Shown here piece by piece: positions 37,905 through 46,601 of a DNA stretch of 64,000 nt (its first letter is position 1; each line of letters opens with the position of its first letter). The notes beneath the pieces were generated by a model, which had not been told where the DNA came from, did no database searches, and saw nothing but the letters and a program-made list of their open reading frames with translations. Location: the NCBI RefSeq assembly GCF_019749375.1, contig NZ_JACWFE010000003.1, positions 62,001 to 126,000 on the forward strand, given 5' to 3'. The DNA is from Bacillus sp. S/N-304-OC-R1. Lineage in GTDB: Bacteria > Bacillota > Bacilli > Bacillales > Cytobacillaceae. Both the position numbers and the translations under genes were made by a program.

Positions 37905-37978
37905 TTTTAATCTTTTTGCAATGTTAAACCTCTCATTTTTATTCTACTGCAACGTCCAATATCTTATAGTTTGATTGT
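37905..37978 (+). promoter_or_regulatory. Shared upstream motif, copy 3, and putative promoter of the second MFS gene
   Basis: TGCAATG at 37917-37923 and TGCAACG at 37948-37954 are 31 bases apart, the same phase as upstream of allF, again with a T-rich TTTTTATTC between. TATAGT (37965-37970) is a good -10; the -35 position (TTCTAC) is weak. Confidence 0.5.
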
Positions 37979-38039
37979 AATAATTTAATACTTTTAATTG
38001 CTGTTTAGCAACTAAAATACTCTTTAGGAGGAACACAAA

Positions 38040-39296
38040 ATGGCAAAGGTTTTGGATCACAATGAACCGGCAGCAAAAAGCGGTGGAATTCCCTATTGGA
38101 TCAAAATTGTAACCGTATTCTTTTTAGGTTGGGTTGCCCTATACGCTACCCGTACAATTCTGAACCCAATCATGGGCGACATTCAAAATGCATTTGGCTT
38201 AAGCAATTCACAGCTCGGTTTAATTATGAGTATCTTCTTCTTAGGTTATGCAGGACTTAACATCCCTTCAGGTATTTTAGGGGATAAAATAGGTAAGAAA
38301 AAAGTGCTAGTACCAGGGGTTATTCTATTCGGTATTTTTGCCGCAGTAACTGGTTTGATGCCGTCATTCTTCTTATTTATGTCTACTTGGTTATTAGTAG
38401 GTATTTTCCAAGGGTTCTTCTATGGACCATCTTACGGCCTATCATCTGAAGCGATACCTCCTAAGCACATTACAGTGGGTAGCGCTATTATCAATAGTGG
38501 TATGGCATTCGGAACTTCACTAGGTTACTATATTTCCAGTTATGCAGTTCATGAATATAATATGAGCTGGAGATCACCATTCTTCATCATTGCTGTTCCA
38601 GTTGTGCTAATTGGCTTCGCAATGTGGTGGGTAATTAAAGAGAAACCAAAATCAAAAGAGCAAAAAGCAACAGAAAATAATGGCGAAAAGCTTAAACTCT
38701 CTGTTTTATTTAAAAACAAAAACTTAATTGCAGCCTACATCACAATTTTCAGTGCCATTTATGCATTCTTCGTAGTAATCTCTTGGATTCCTTACTACTT
38801 AGAGCATGAACGCGGAATTACTGGTGGAAATGTTGCCTTCGTTTCATCCTTAGTTCCTTGGGCAGCCATTCCTGGATCTATTTTCTTCAGCTGGGTTGCA
38901 GACAGAATGGGTAAACGTAAGCCAGTACTATTAGTTATGCTTCCATTATCTATCATTGCCCTAGTATCAATCGTATTCTTCGATAGTATGACAGTACTTT
39001 ATGTTGCCTTAATTGGTTACGGTATCTTTGGTAAGATCAGTACAAACCCTGTACTTGTTGCAGTTATCGCTGATAATGCTCCAAAAAATGCTTATAGTAC
39101 ATCTTTCGGTGTTTACAACTTTATCGGAATGTGCGGATCCATCTTGGCACCTTATATCACAGGATTCCTAACAGACGTTACAGGAAGCTTAAACACTGGA
39201 TTCTATTTTGCTGGCGCATTACTTGTTATTGGTACAATTGCAGTAATGTTCATTGACGAAAACAACCGTCCGAACGTTGAAGGTGCAGCAAAATAA
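38040..39296 (+). CDS. MFS transporter, second of two near-identical copies
   Basis: 418 residues, ATG with TTAGGAGG upstream. Same twelve-helix layout and motifs as the protein at 27993 (GDKIGKKKVLVPG; FYGPSYGLSSEAIPPKHIT), differing mainly at the N-terminus (MAKVLDHNEPAAKSG), in the central cytoplasmic loop and at the C-terminus. Long stretches of DNA are identical while others have drifted at third positions, so the duplication is not brand new. It may have different affinity or export rather than import. The 20-bp tandem repeat begins 14 bases after its stop. Confidence 0.85.
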   Translation: MAKVLDHNEPAAKSGGIPYWIKIVTVFFLGWVALYATRTILNPIMGDIQNAFGLSNSQLGLIMSIFFLGYAGLNIPSGILGDKIGKKKVLVPGVILFGIFAAVTGLMPSFFLFMSTWLLVGIFQGFFYGPSYGLSSEAIPPKHITVGSAIINSGMAFGTSLGYYISSYAVHEYNMSWRSPFFIIAVPVVLIGFAMWWVIKEKPKSKEQKATENNGEKLKLSVLFKNKNLIAAYITIFSAIYAFFVVISWIPYYLEHERGITGGNVAFVSSLVPWAAIPGSIFFSWVADRMGKRKPVLLVMLPLSIIALVSIVFFDSMTVLYVALIGYGIFGKISTNPVLVAVIADNAPKNAYSTSFGVYNFIGMCGSILAPYITGFLTDVTGSLNTGFYFAGALLVIGTIAVMFIDENNRPNVEGAAK

Positions 39297-39310
39297 AAAG
39301 ATTACCTGAA

Positions 39311-39440
39311 ATATCTTGAAAGTCGCCGATATATCTTGAAAGTCGCCGATATATCTTGAAAGTCGCCGATATATCTTGAAAGTCGCCGATATATCTTGAA
39401 AGTCGCCGATATATCTTGAAAGTCGCCGATATATCTTGAT
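39311..39440. repeat. 20-bp perfect tandem repeat, six full copies plus a half
   Basis: Unit ATATCTTGAAAGTCGCCGAT is repeated without a mismatch at 39311, 39331, 39351, 39371, 39391 and 39411, with a half unit at 39431-39440. It sits between two convergent MFS genes, right before a bidirectional terminator. Having no spacers it is not CRISPR. The unit is not a multiple of three, but three units encode a 20-residue period on the minus strand; I treat that frame as spurious. Confidence 0.95.
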
Positions 39441-39441
39441 G

Positions 39442-39477
39442 AAAAACCCCTAATTTCTAAAGAAATTAGGGGTTTTT
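39442..39477. terminator. Bidirectional terminator between convergent MFS genes
   Basis: 17-bp perfect stem (39442-39458 with 39461-39477) whose outer arms are A5 and T5, serving both strands. Confidence 0.9.
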
Positions 39478-39483
39478 CCATTT

Positions 39484-40659
39484 TCAACTAGGCTTATAAA
39501 AAATTGTTTTCCCTGATTTGACGACATAGACCCGATACAGTACTAACGCAATTAGGGATAAAATAGCACCTGAAATGTATGGAAGCCCTGCCTGGATAGA
39601 GAATAGCCAGCCTCCTAAAGGCGGACCGACAATTCTTCCTAAAGAATCAAAGGAGGATAGCAGCCCTGTTGAACTTCCATGCCCTGCCAGTGATTTCTTC
39701 GTAATCAGTGCAGAAACACTTGGGCGTATAACCCCATTCCCTACCCCAAATATAGTTAGAAATAGAGCTGCCGTTGCAAAATTATTAACGAGCAATATGC
39801 AGGCAAACCCAATAGATGAAATAATGATCCCGCCTTGAATAACATTTCCCTCTCCAAACTTCTTTGTAAGCCTTCCAATGAGACCACCCTGAACAATAGC
39901 ACTGGCCAGTCCCATAATCATGAAAATATAGCCTAATTGAACACTTTCCAACCCTGCTCTTTTTGCGGCGAAATAAGCAAAGGTAGCTTCTAAGCCTGAA
40001 AGAGATAGTGACATGAACAGCTGTAAAAAAAATAGAATCGATAATGAACCTGTAAACGCAGTCCACATGGATGCTCTCTTCTGGGCTTGCTGATTTTTAT
40101 GTTCACCCGTTAATGATTCCTTTAAGATAAGCAGAACAAATATAAAAGTTAACGCTGAGGTAGTACCTGCGATATAAAAAGGCAAGGTTAGACTCATTTT
40201 TGAAAATATCCCGCCGATCGCTGGGCCAAATATAAATCCTAATCCTGTTGCAGCACCGATGATGCCCATTCCTTTTCCCCGGTCTTCCTCACTCGTAATA
40301 TCTGCAACATATGCCATAACGGTCGGCATATTAGCTGAGGATAGAATCCCCCCTACTATTCTTGCTGCAAATAACATCCAAAGCTGTGTTGCAAAGGCTG
40401 TTATGAAAAACGATAAGGATAAGCCGGCAATTCCAATTGCAATGACCGGTTTCCTGCCGATTCGGTCTGAAATCTTCCCCCACATCGGTGCAAAGAGTAG
40501 CTGCATTAATGAATAAACAGCCATTAGCCAGCCTAGTTCTGCAGGGCTTGCCCCAATTTGTTCTGCATAAAACGGCAGAACTGGGATAATAATGCCGAAG
40601 CCCACCATGACTAGAAACATGACTAGGAATAATACAGGTAGTGCTTTTTTAGTTTCCAA
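39484..40659 (-). CDS. MFS drug-efflux-type transporter (Bmr/TetA group)
   Basis: 391 residues, twelve hydrophobic segments. The loop after helix 2 is GKISDRIGRKPVIAIGI (motif A); helix 5 carries the antiporter motif GAATGLGFIFGPAIGG (motif C), which marks drug/H+ antiporters. The N-terminus FLVMFLVMVGFGIIIPVLPF is typical of Bmr/NorA and tetracycline pumps. The substrate cannot be read. It is monocistronic, convergent with the second MFS, and unrelated to the island's transporters. Confidence 0.88.
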   Translation of the reverse strand: METKKALPVLFLVMFLVMVGFGIIIPVLPFYAEQIGASPAELGWLMAVYSLMQLLFAPMWGKISDRIGRKPVIAIGIAGLSLSFFITAFATQLWMLFAARIVGGILSSANMPTVMAYVADITSEEDRGKGMGIIGAATGLGFIFGPAIGGIFSKMSLTLPFYIAGTTSALTFIFVLLILKESLTGEHKNQQAQKRASMWTAFTGSLSILFFLQLFMSLSLSGLEATFAYFAAKRAGLESVQLGYIFMIMGLASAIVQGGLIGRLTKKFGEGNVIQGGIIISSIGFACILLVNNFATAALFLTIFGVGNGVIRPSVSALITKKSLAGHGSSTGLLSSFDSLGRIVGPPLGGWLFSIQAGLPYISGAILSLIALVLYRVYVVKSGKTIFYKPS

Positions 40660-41102
40660 TTAAAATCTGTCCTCTCAGAATGTCTTTTTCTCATTTATAT
40701 TGTATTATTTCATGGTATTATTTTCTATCCTAATACATTGTATACCAGGTTTCAATTTTGCAATAAGGGAATGTCTTTAAGATAGGAAAATAATCAAATT
40801 TACAATTGCCAAAAAAAGAGAAATGTACATATAAAAAACAGCATGTTCTTGTAATTGCAACTAGCGAAATCCCAATAATTGTATAATATTAATATATTTT
40901 TAAGAAAATGATGAAAATACACAATTATCATAATAATGAGATCGTTTATGTCAATATTCTTAAATCTTTACTATTCTACAATAAGAATCTTTTAATGATG
41001 AAATACCTATTTTTTTGTCGAATTATGTATACGCTTTCTTTCTTTTATGGTATATTTATAAAAAATTCACAACATATAGACAATCGGAAAAGGGAGAGTG
41101 GT
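40660..41102. other. Intergenic region before the amino-acid ABC operon
   Basis: A 443-base, very AT-rich gap. A TATAAT near 40882 and an extended -10-like TGGTATATT near 41048 are possible promoters for the operon, neither with a good -35. The in-frame extension upstream of 41103 has no ribosome site and I do not treat it as coding. I see no recognisable riboswitch. Confidence 0.4.
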
Positions 41103-41894
41103 TTGAAAATGAAGAAAATTAGTATTATTAGTTTATTCCTAGTACTAAGCCTCTTATTAGCTGCATGCGGAACAAGCAAAACAGATGAAAAAGCTGGTGG
41201 CAGTAAAGCTGAAGATTCAAAAGTATATAAAGTTGGAGTTGATACAACTTATCCTCCTTTTGAATACGAGGAAAATGGCACGTATAAGGGAATTGATATC
41301 GAACTAATCAATGCGATCGCAGAAAACCAGGGATTCAAAATTGAACTTAGCCCAATGGACTTTGGCGGCATCATTCCTGCTATGCAAGCTAATCAGCTTG
41401 ACATCGCAATTGCTGGAATGAGCATTACAGATGAAAGAAAGAAAATTGTTGATTTCTCTGAGCCTTACTTTGATGCTGGTATTACTTTAGTAGTTAAAAA
41501 AGATAATAGCGAAATTACAACTGTAGACGATTTAAAAGGCAAAACGATAGCAGTGAAAAAAGGAACTTCAGGCGCTAACTTCGCCCAAGCCAATGCAGAT
41601 AGCAAAGGATTTAAGGTTGTTCAATTCAATGACAGCCCAGCGATGTTCCAAGAAGTATCAAATGGAAATGCTGACGCGCTTATCGAAGATTACCCTGTTA
41701 TCGCTTATGCAATTGCCCAAAAAGACCTAGGATTAAAAATTGTCGGTGACCGTTTAAATGGAGACCAATACGGTATTTCTGTTCTAAAGGGCAAAAACCA
41801 AGAGCTATTAGACAAGATTAATAAAGGCCTTGCTGAGCTTAAGGAAAATGGAAAATACGATGAAATTTTAAAAACTTACCTTGGTGAGCAATAA
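41103..41894 (+). CDS. glnH: Amino-acid ABC transporter substrate-binding lipoprotein (GlnH-like)
   Basis: 263 residues from TTG 41103 (AAGGGAG 7 bases upstream; the ATG at 41109 is the alternative). The signal peptide ends in a lipobox LLLAAC, so the protein is a lipoprotein. The type II periplasmic-binding fold is shown by YKVGVDTTYPPFEYEENGTY, IAIAGMSITDERKKIVDFSE and NADALIEDYPVIAYA. The polar-amino-acid signature is clear; glutamine is suggested by my recollection of GlnH, but arginine or cystine cannot be excluded. Confidence 0.85.
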   Translation: MKMKKISIISLFLVLSLLLAACGTSKTDEKAGGSKAEDSKVYKVGVDTTYPPFEYEENGTYKGIDIELINAIAENQGFKIELSPMDFGGIIPAMQANQLDIAIAGMSITDERKKIVDFSEPYFDAGITLVVKKDNSEITTVDDLKGKTIAVKKGTSGANFAQANADSKGFKVVQFNDSPAMFQEVSNGNADALIEDYPVIAYAIAQKDLGLKIVGDRLNGDQYGISVLKGKNQELLDKINKGLAELKENGKYDEILKTYLGEQ

Positions 41895-41915
41895 TTTTTC
41901 GATAATAGAAGTATA

Positions 41916-41939
41916 AAAGCGCGCATTCGTGCGCGCTTT
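41916..41939 (+). terminator. Intra-operon attenuator hairpin with UUCG loop
   Basis: 10-bp G/C-rich stem (AAAGCGCGCA and complement) closed by the very stable TTCG tetraloop, between the binding-protein and permease genes, followed by CTTATTG rather than a clean T run. It would lower permease expression relative to the binding protein or protect the upstream mRNA. Confidence 0.7.
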
Positions 41940-41964
41940 CTTATTGAAAGGAGATGACTTAAAG

Positions 41965-42609
41965 ATGGAGACGATTTTATCTGTCTTGCCCTATTTAATG
42001 AGAGGATTGCAAGTAACCATATATATATTTTGCATTGCTATCATTTTAGGCTTCTTGCTTGGACTTGTTGTTGCCCTACTAAGACTTTCCCCACTTAAAA
42101 TTCTAAATTGGATCGCTAAAATTTTCGTAGATGCTATTCGGGGAACACCTTTTATTGTTCAACTATTCTTTATATACTTTGGACTAAATACTTTAGGCTT
42201 TATTTCATTAAATAATACAACAGCTGGTATTATCACGGTTGCGATCAATGCAGGGGCATATTTTTCCGAAATTATCCGTGCGGGAATCCAATCTATCGAT
42301 AAAGGACAAACAGAAGCTGCGAGATCCATTGGCTTTACCGGTCCACAAACAATGCGTTATATTGTACTTCCTCAAGCCTTTAGAAGAATGCTTCCTACAA
42401 TTACAAATCAATCCATTATTAGCTTAAAGGACACTTCTCTGCTTTCGATCATCGGAATTGCTGACCTGACACAGCAAGGTCAAATACAATCCGCAGCAAC
42501 ATTTGAGGCATTTAATATCTGGCTTGCCGTTGGTATCATTTATTTTATTATTATTTATTTAATTTCCTTGCTTGCTAGCTTCCTAGAAAGGAGATTTCAA
42601 TTACGATGA
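41965..42609 (+). CDS. glnP: Amino-acid ABC transporter permease (GlnP-like)
   Basis: 214 residues from ATG 41965 with AAAGGAGATGA upstream; codons before it run through the hairpin. It is a HisM/GlnP-type permease: [15 protein letters not shown], the [16 protein letters not shown] segment and the EAA loop [20 protein letters not shown] that contacts the ATPase. Five or so membrane helices. The stop overlaps the ATPase start (ATGA). Confidence 0.88.
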   Translation: METILSVLPYLMRGLQVTIYIFCIAIILGFLLGLVVALLRLSPLKILNWIAKIFVDAIRGTPFIVQLFFIYFGLNTLGFISLNNTTAGIITVAINAGAYFSEIIRAGIQSIDKGQTEAARSIGFTGPQTMRYIVLPQAFRRMLPTITNQSIISLKDTSLLSIIGIADLTQQGQIQSAATFEAFNIWLAVGIIYFIIIYLISLLASFLERRFQLR

Positions 42610-43334
42610 GTATTATTCAAGTTAAAAATTTAAAAAAATCTTTTGGTCAACTAGAAGTACTAAAAGATATTAATGCAGAAATTAAAGAAAAAGAAGTTGT
42701 CTGTGTAATTGGACCGTCTGGTTCTGGAAAAAGTACCTTTTTACGATGCATGAATCGTTTAGAGGAAATTACAGGCGGACAGGTTATCATAAATGGTCAT
42801 GATATTACAGATACTAAAATTAATATCAACAAGGTAAGACAAGAAGTGGGAATGGTTTTTCAGCAATTCAACTTATTCCCCCACAAAACGGTCGTAGAAA
42901 ACATTACGCTTGGGCCAATAAAGATTCTTGGAATGGAAAAAGATGCAGCACAGAAAATTGCACTAGAGCTTCTAGATAAAGTTGGCCTTAAGGAAAAGGC
43001 TAACAGCTTCCCAGGAGAATTATCAGGCGGTCAGAAGCAGCGAGTTGCCATTGCCAGAGCTTTAGCAATGAATCCAAAAATCATGCTATTTGACGAACCT
43101 ACTTCAGCACTAGATCCTGAAATGGTCGGTGATGTATTAGAGGTTATGAAGCAGCTTGCTCAAGAAGGGATGACCATGGTAGTTGTTACACATGAAATGG
43201 GATTCGCCCGAGAAGTTGGCGATCGAGTCATTTTCATGGATGGCGGTTACATTGTAGAGGAAAATGAGCCAAATGAGATATTTGGAAACCCTCAGCACGA
43301 ACGGACAAAAGCATTCTTAAGTAAAGTTTTATAA
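42606..43334 (+). CDS. glnQ: Amino-acid ABC transporter ATP-binding protein (GlnQ-like)
   Basis: 242 residues. Walker [11 protein letters not shown]-loop [17 protein letters not shown], signature LSGGQKQR, Walker [16 protein letters not shown] and H-loop [12 protein letters not shown] place it firmly in the polar-amino-acid group (GlnQ/HisP). Last gene of the three-gene operon, with a short hairpin terminator after it. Confidence 0.92.
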   Translation: MSIIQVKNLKKSFGQLEVLKDINAEIKEKEVVCVIGPSGSGKSTFLRCMNRLEEITGGQVIINGHDITDTKININKVRQEVGMVFQQFNLFPHKTVVENITLGPIKILGMEKDAAQKIALELLDKVGLKEKANSFPGELSGGQKQRVAIARALAMNPKIMLFDEPTSALDPEMVGDVLEVMKQLAQEGMTMVVVTHEMGFAREVGDRVIFMDGGYIVEENEPNEIFGNPQHERTKAFLSKVL

Positions 43335-43357
43335 TTCATGATAACGAATACTTTAGC

Positions 43358-43379
43358 AGCCTCTCACTATTAGAGGCTG
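43358..43379 (+). terminator. Terminator of the amino-acid ABC operon
   Basis: 8-bp stem (CAGCCTCT and complement), 23 bases past the stop, followed by TTAAATTT. Confidence 0.6.
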
Positions 43380-43597
43380 TTAAATTTATGCTAAAACAAG
43401 TACTTCAAACTTTGATTTGAGCAAAATACTGTCTCACCGATCAATACCAACCGTTCTCTACATTTATCCAATTTTAAAAACTCACCGCCTTTTTCTTCTA
43501 CATAAAAAATCAAAAATCACATATATATTGTTTGCAAGACTTAAAGTCCTTTTGGTAAAGTTTAGGATGATTATTACTTCAAGAGGTGCCTTTTTCA

Positions 43598-45448
43598 ATG
43601 AATAAGTTCTGGCCTGAAAAATTTAAAAATGTCATCACTCATCCATTTACCTTGATCATGCTTATTCTTTTTCTAAAAATTACAGCCTTTCAAATTGTCA
43701 TTTTTAATAACAAATCCATTCTTCATGTTTTGTTCATCGAGTTCCCTCTGTGGGCACTCTGTTTATCTGTACTTATTTTCCTTACAAAAAAACGGAAATG
43801 GCTATCGATTTGGCTTTATAATCTTGGACTTTCTACTCTCTTTATTGTGGTCGTTTTTTACACAAGATACTTTTCAACAATTCCTTCCTACTACGATGTG
43901 AAACAAGTATACCAATCAAACTCAGTCAAAGGTACGGTAGCTCTGCTCGGAACACCATATGATTTCTTATTTTTCGCAGATGTTGTATTTGTGCTTCCTT
44001 TCATTTGGTACTTCTCAAAATCCGATCCACGAAGTGGTTTTGCAGTCACTAAAAAGTGGGCAATTAGCTTTAGCTGTGCGGGATTAGTCACTACAGTTCT
44101 GGCTTTTTTCTACCCTTTAGTCGACGTATCCTATTTCGCTAAAAAACATGGATACATTCAATCCCAATTTGTGCAAATGTATGAACGGGGATATGGCAGG
44201 GCCTTCGCACAGAATGAACAATTAACTGATGAGGATTTAGCAAAATTAAAAGGCAATATGTATACCCCTTTCTCTGAACACCGCACATTTGGCATTGCGA
44301 AGGATCGCCAAGTATTTGTTATTCAAGTAGAATCCTTACAGGAGTTTACTATTAATCAAACGATTGCAGGACAGGAAATTACGCCAAATTTAAATGCCCT
44401 TTTAAAGGATAGCGCATATTTCAGTAATGTGTACCAACAAATTGGTGCTGGCAATACATCAGATGCTGAATGGCTCATGCATACGTCCCTCTATCCTGAA
44501 GGAATGGACCCAACAGTCAATGTCATAGATGGCAGCGAAATTCCTTCTCTTGTTAAAACCTTGAAAATGCATGGTTATGGAACTGCTACCTACCATGCCG
44601 ATGATATTACTTATTGGAGCCGCGACAAGTTGTACCCGGCACTCGGGTTTGACTATATGTATACAAGCAATGAAATTCCTAAAGAAAAGGAAGTTGGATT
44701 CGGTCCAGCTGATGAAATCCTATTTAGCTTTGTCGAGAAACAGCTGCCAATGCAACTGGATAAACATCAAAAAATGTATTCAAATATTATCACCTTAACA
44801 AGCCACACTCCTTTTGAAATGCCAGTTGACATGGAATTACTTAATTTGCCTGAGGAATATGATGGAACTTACGTCGGGAACTATTTACAATCGGTTCGTT
44901 ATACAGATGAGCAAATAGGGAAATTTATAAATAAGCTTAAAGAACTTGGGATTTATGAGAATTCTCTTATATTAATTTATGGCGACCATTCAGGTTTACA
45001 CGGAGCTCCTGTTACGGATAAGGATCAAGAGATTTTAAAGGAAATACTTGGACATAGTTATAACTTACATGACCGTTTTACTGTGCCTGTTTTCTTCGTT
45101 GCACATGATATTTTCATGGGGGAAAAATACTCAAGACTTGGTGGTCAAATTGATTTAATGCCCACACTGTTAAACCTGCTTGGAATTGAACATGATGCCC
45201 AAATGATCGGGCATAATCTATTTCAATATAAAAATAACCTGCTCGGAATGCGATATTATATGCCTGGTGGTTCTTTTATTAGCAATGAACTGCTCTATAC
45301 AGCACCAAGCGCAAAACATCCCGCTTCCTTGTATAACCGAACAACAATGAAAAAAACAAAGGATACTAAAGAGCTTCAAAAAAAGATTAATAATACATTA
45401 CTTATTCTGCAATACTCTGACTATATACGGAAAGATGCGGCAAAATAA
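43598..45448 (+). CDS. LTA synthase family protein (glycerol-phosphate transferase)
   Basis: 616 residues from ATG 43598 (AGAGG upstream). Five N-terminal membrane helices to about residue 190, a linker, then an extracellular sulfatase-fold domain. VFVIQVESLQEF holds the metal Glu, GAGNTSDAEW near residue 285 the catalytic Thr, and LIYGDHSGLHG the later Asp/His ligands. It transfers glycerol phosphate from phosphatidylglycerol onto lipoteichoic acid, or primes it. Bacilli have several paralogues (LtaS, YfnI, YqgS, YvgJ) and I cannot say which this is. Monocistronic with its own terminator. Confidence 0.9.
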   Translation: MNKFWPEKFKNVITHPFTLIMLILFLKITAFQIVIFNNKSILHVLFIEFPLWALCLSVLIFLTKKRKWLSIWLYNLGLSTLFIVVVFYTRYFSTIPSYYDVKQVYQSNSVKGTVALLGTPYDFLFFADVVFVLPFIWYFSKSDPRSGFAVTKKWAISFSCAGLVTTVLAFFYPLVDVSYFAKKHGYIQSQFVQMYERGYGRAFAQNEQLTDEDLAKLKGNMYTPFSEHRTFGIAKDRQVFVIQVESLQEFTINQTIAGQEITPNLNALLKDSAYFSNVYQQIGAGNTSDAEWLMHTSLYPEGMDPTVNVIDGSEIPSLVKTLKMHGYGTATYHADDITYWSRDKLYPALGFDYMYTSNEIPKEKEVGFGPADEILFSFVEKQLPMQLDKHQKMYSNIITLTSHTPFEMPVDMELLNLPEEYDGTYVGNYLQSVRYTDEQIGKFINKLKELGIYENSLILIYGDHSGLHGAPVTDKDQEILKEILGHSYNLHDRFTVPVFFVAHDIFMGEKYSRLGGQIDLMPTLLNLLGIEHDAQMIGHNLFQYKNNLLGMRYYMPGGSFISNELLYTAPSAKHPASLYNRTTMKKTKDTKELQKKINNTLLILQYSDYIRKDAAK

Positions 45449-45454
45449 TAATAC

Positions 45455-45486
45455 AAACTAGGACCAAATTGATTTGGTCCTAGTTT
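45455..45486 (+). terminator. Terminator of the LTA synthase gene
   Basis: 14-bp perfect stem (45455-45468 with 45473-45486), TTGA loop, 7 bases after the stop. Confidence 0.85.
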
Positions 45487-45501
45487 CATTTCAGATAATT
45501 G

Positions 45502-45555
45502 TTGCAACATTTTGCGATATTCGTCATAATGTATATATGAGTATATATTCATATA
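45502..45555 (+). promoter_or_regulatory. Promoter and ArsR/SmtB-type operator of the zinc exporter
   Basis: -35 TTGCAA (45502-45507), 17-base spacer, -10 CATAAT (45525-45530). Directly downstream, 45534-45555 is a near-palindrome with TATATGA and TTCATATA arms, the 12-2-12-like site bound by CzrA/SmtB repressors. It overlaps the expected transcription start, so binding would block initiation. The convergent CzrA-like gene at 46602 is the likely repressor. Confidence 0.75.
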
Positions 45556-45575
45556 ATGAAATAGGGGGGGTAAAG

Positions 45576-46499
45576 ATGGGACATCACCACGGTCATTCAC
45601 ATGGGCATAACCATTCTCATGGAAACATTGAAAATAAAAAAGCCTTATTTCTATCTTTTCTTTTAATCTCAACGTTTATGGTTGTTGAAGTGGTTGGCGG
45701 AATCATGACAAACAGCTTAGCTCTTCTATCTGATGCCGGTCATATGCTGAGTGATGCAGTGGCATTAGGTTTAAGCCTATTTGCCATTAAACTTGGGGAA
45801 AGAAAAGCTTCAGCCTCTAAAACATATGGCTATAAAAGATTTGAAATTATAGCTGCTGCATTAAATGGTATCACGTTGATTCTTATTTCTATTTATATTT
45901 TTTTCGAAGCCTATCACAGGTTTTTCAATCCCCCTGAGGTTCTCAGTGGAGGAATGCTGATTATTTCAACGCTTGGATTACTTATCAATATTGTAGCAGC
46001 CTGGATTCTCATGCGAGGGAATAAAGAAGAGAACTTAAATATCAGAAGTGCTTTCTTGCATGTAATTGGAGACATGCTCGGTTCAGTTGGCGCCATTATT
46101 GCAGCATTGCTAATGATGGTCTTTGGATGGGGCATTGCCGATCCGATCGCCAGTGTCCTTGTAGCAATTCTGATAATTGTAAGCGGCTGGAGAGTAACAA
46201 AAGATTCTCTGCACATTCTTATGGAGGGAACTCCTGCTCATCTTCAGATAGAGCAAGTGAAATCGGCTCTGACAAACATCCCGCATGTCAAGGAAGTGCA
46301 CGATATTCATATATGGTCCATAACATCTGGAATGCCAATGCTAAGCTGTCATATCGGCATTGATGAAGATGGAGTCCATGACATTATCCTCCATCATGCA
46401 CAATCCATTCTCCATGATGATTTCGGAATTGAGCATAGTACAATCCAAGTAGAAAAACGAGAATTTGGCTGCCCTAATCATCATGGAAGCTGCAACTAA
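45576..46499 (+). CDS. czcD: Cation diffusion facilitator, CzcD-type zinc exporter
   Basis: 307 residues from ATG 45576, with GGGGGG upstream; the frame extends upstream through the operator but without a start signal. The His-rich N-terminus (MGHHHGHSHGHNHSHG) is followed by six membrane helices; the zinc site pairs are seen as SDAGHMLSDAVAL (helix 2) and HVIGDMLGSVGA (helix 5), and the cytoplasmic domain ends with metal-binding His. Zn2+/Cd2+ out, proton in. Confidence 0.92.
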   Translation: MGHHHGHSHGHNHSHGNIENKKALFLSFLLISTFMVVEVVGGIMTNSLALLSDAGHMLSDAVALGLSLFAIKLGERKASASKTYGYKRFEIIAAALNGITLILISIYIFFEAYHRFFNPPEVLSGGMLIISTLGLLINIVAAWILMRGNKEENLNIRSAFLHVIGDMLGSVGAIIAALLMMVFGWGIADPIASVLVAILIIVSGWRVTKDSLHILMEGTPAHLQIEQVKSALTNIPHVKEVHDIHIWSITSGMPMLSCHIGIDEDGVHDIILHHAQSILHDDFGIEHSTIQVEKREFGCPNHHGSCN

Positions 46500-46557
46500 A
46501 CTTGACGAGGGGACGGGGCTGTCTTCCTCCTACGATAATAAATTTATACATGCCAAT

Positions 46558-46581
46558 GGACAGCCTTTTTACGGGCTGTCC
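46558..46581. terminator. Hairpin between convergent czcD and its repressor
   Basis: 8-bp stem GGACAGCC/GGCTGTCC with a T-rich 8-base loop. It lacks a strong T run on either side, so termination is probable but not certain. Confidence 0.5.
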
Positions 46582-46601
46582 TATTTATCTTGGCTAATGT
46601 A

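Noticed and set aside
39311-39440. Repeats resembling a CRISPR array
   Set aside because: Units abut with no spacers, and no cas gene lies in the window.
39302-39487. 61-residue minus-strand ORF made of a 20-residue repeat
   Set aside because: It starts inside a perfect terminator stem, has no ribosome site and merely translates the 20-bp tandem repeat.
40908-41102. N-terminal extension of the GlnH-like protein
   Set aside because: The frame is open to 40908 but the lipoprotein signal peptide and ribosome site place the start at 41103 or 41109.
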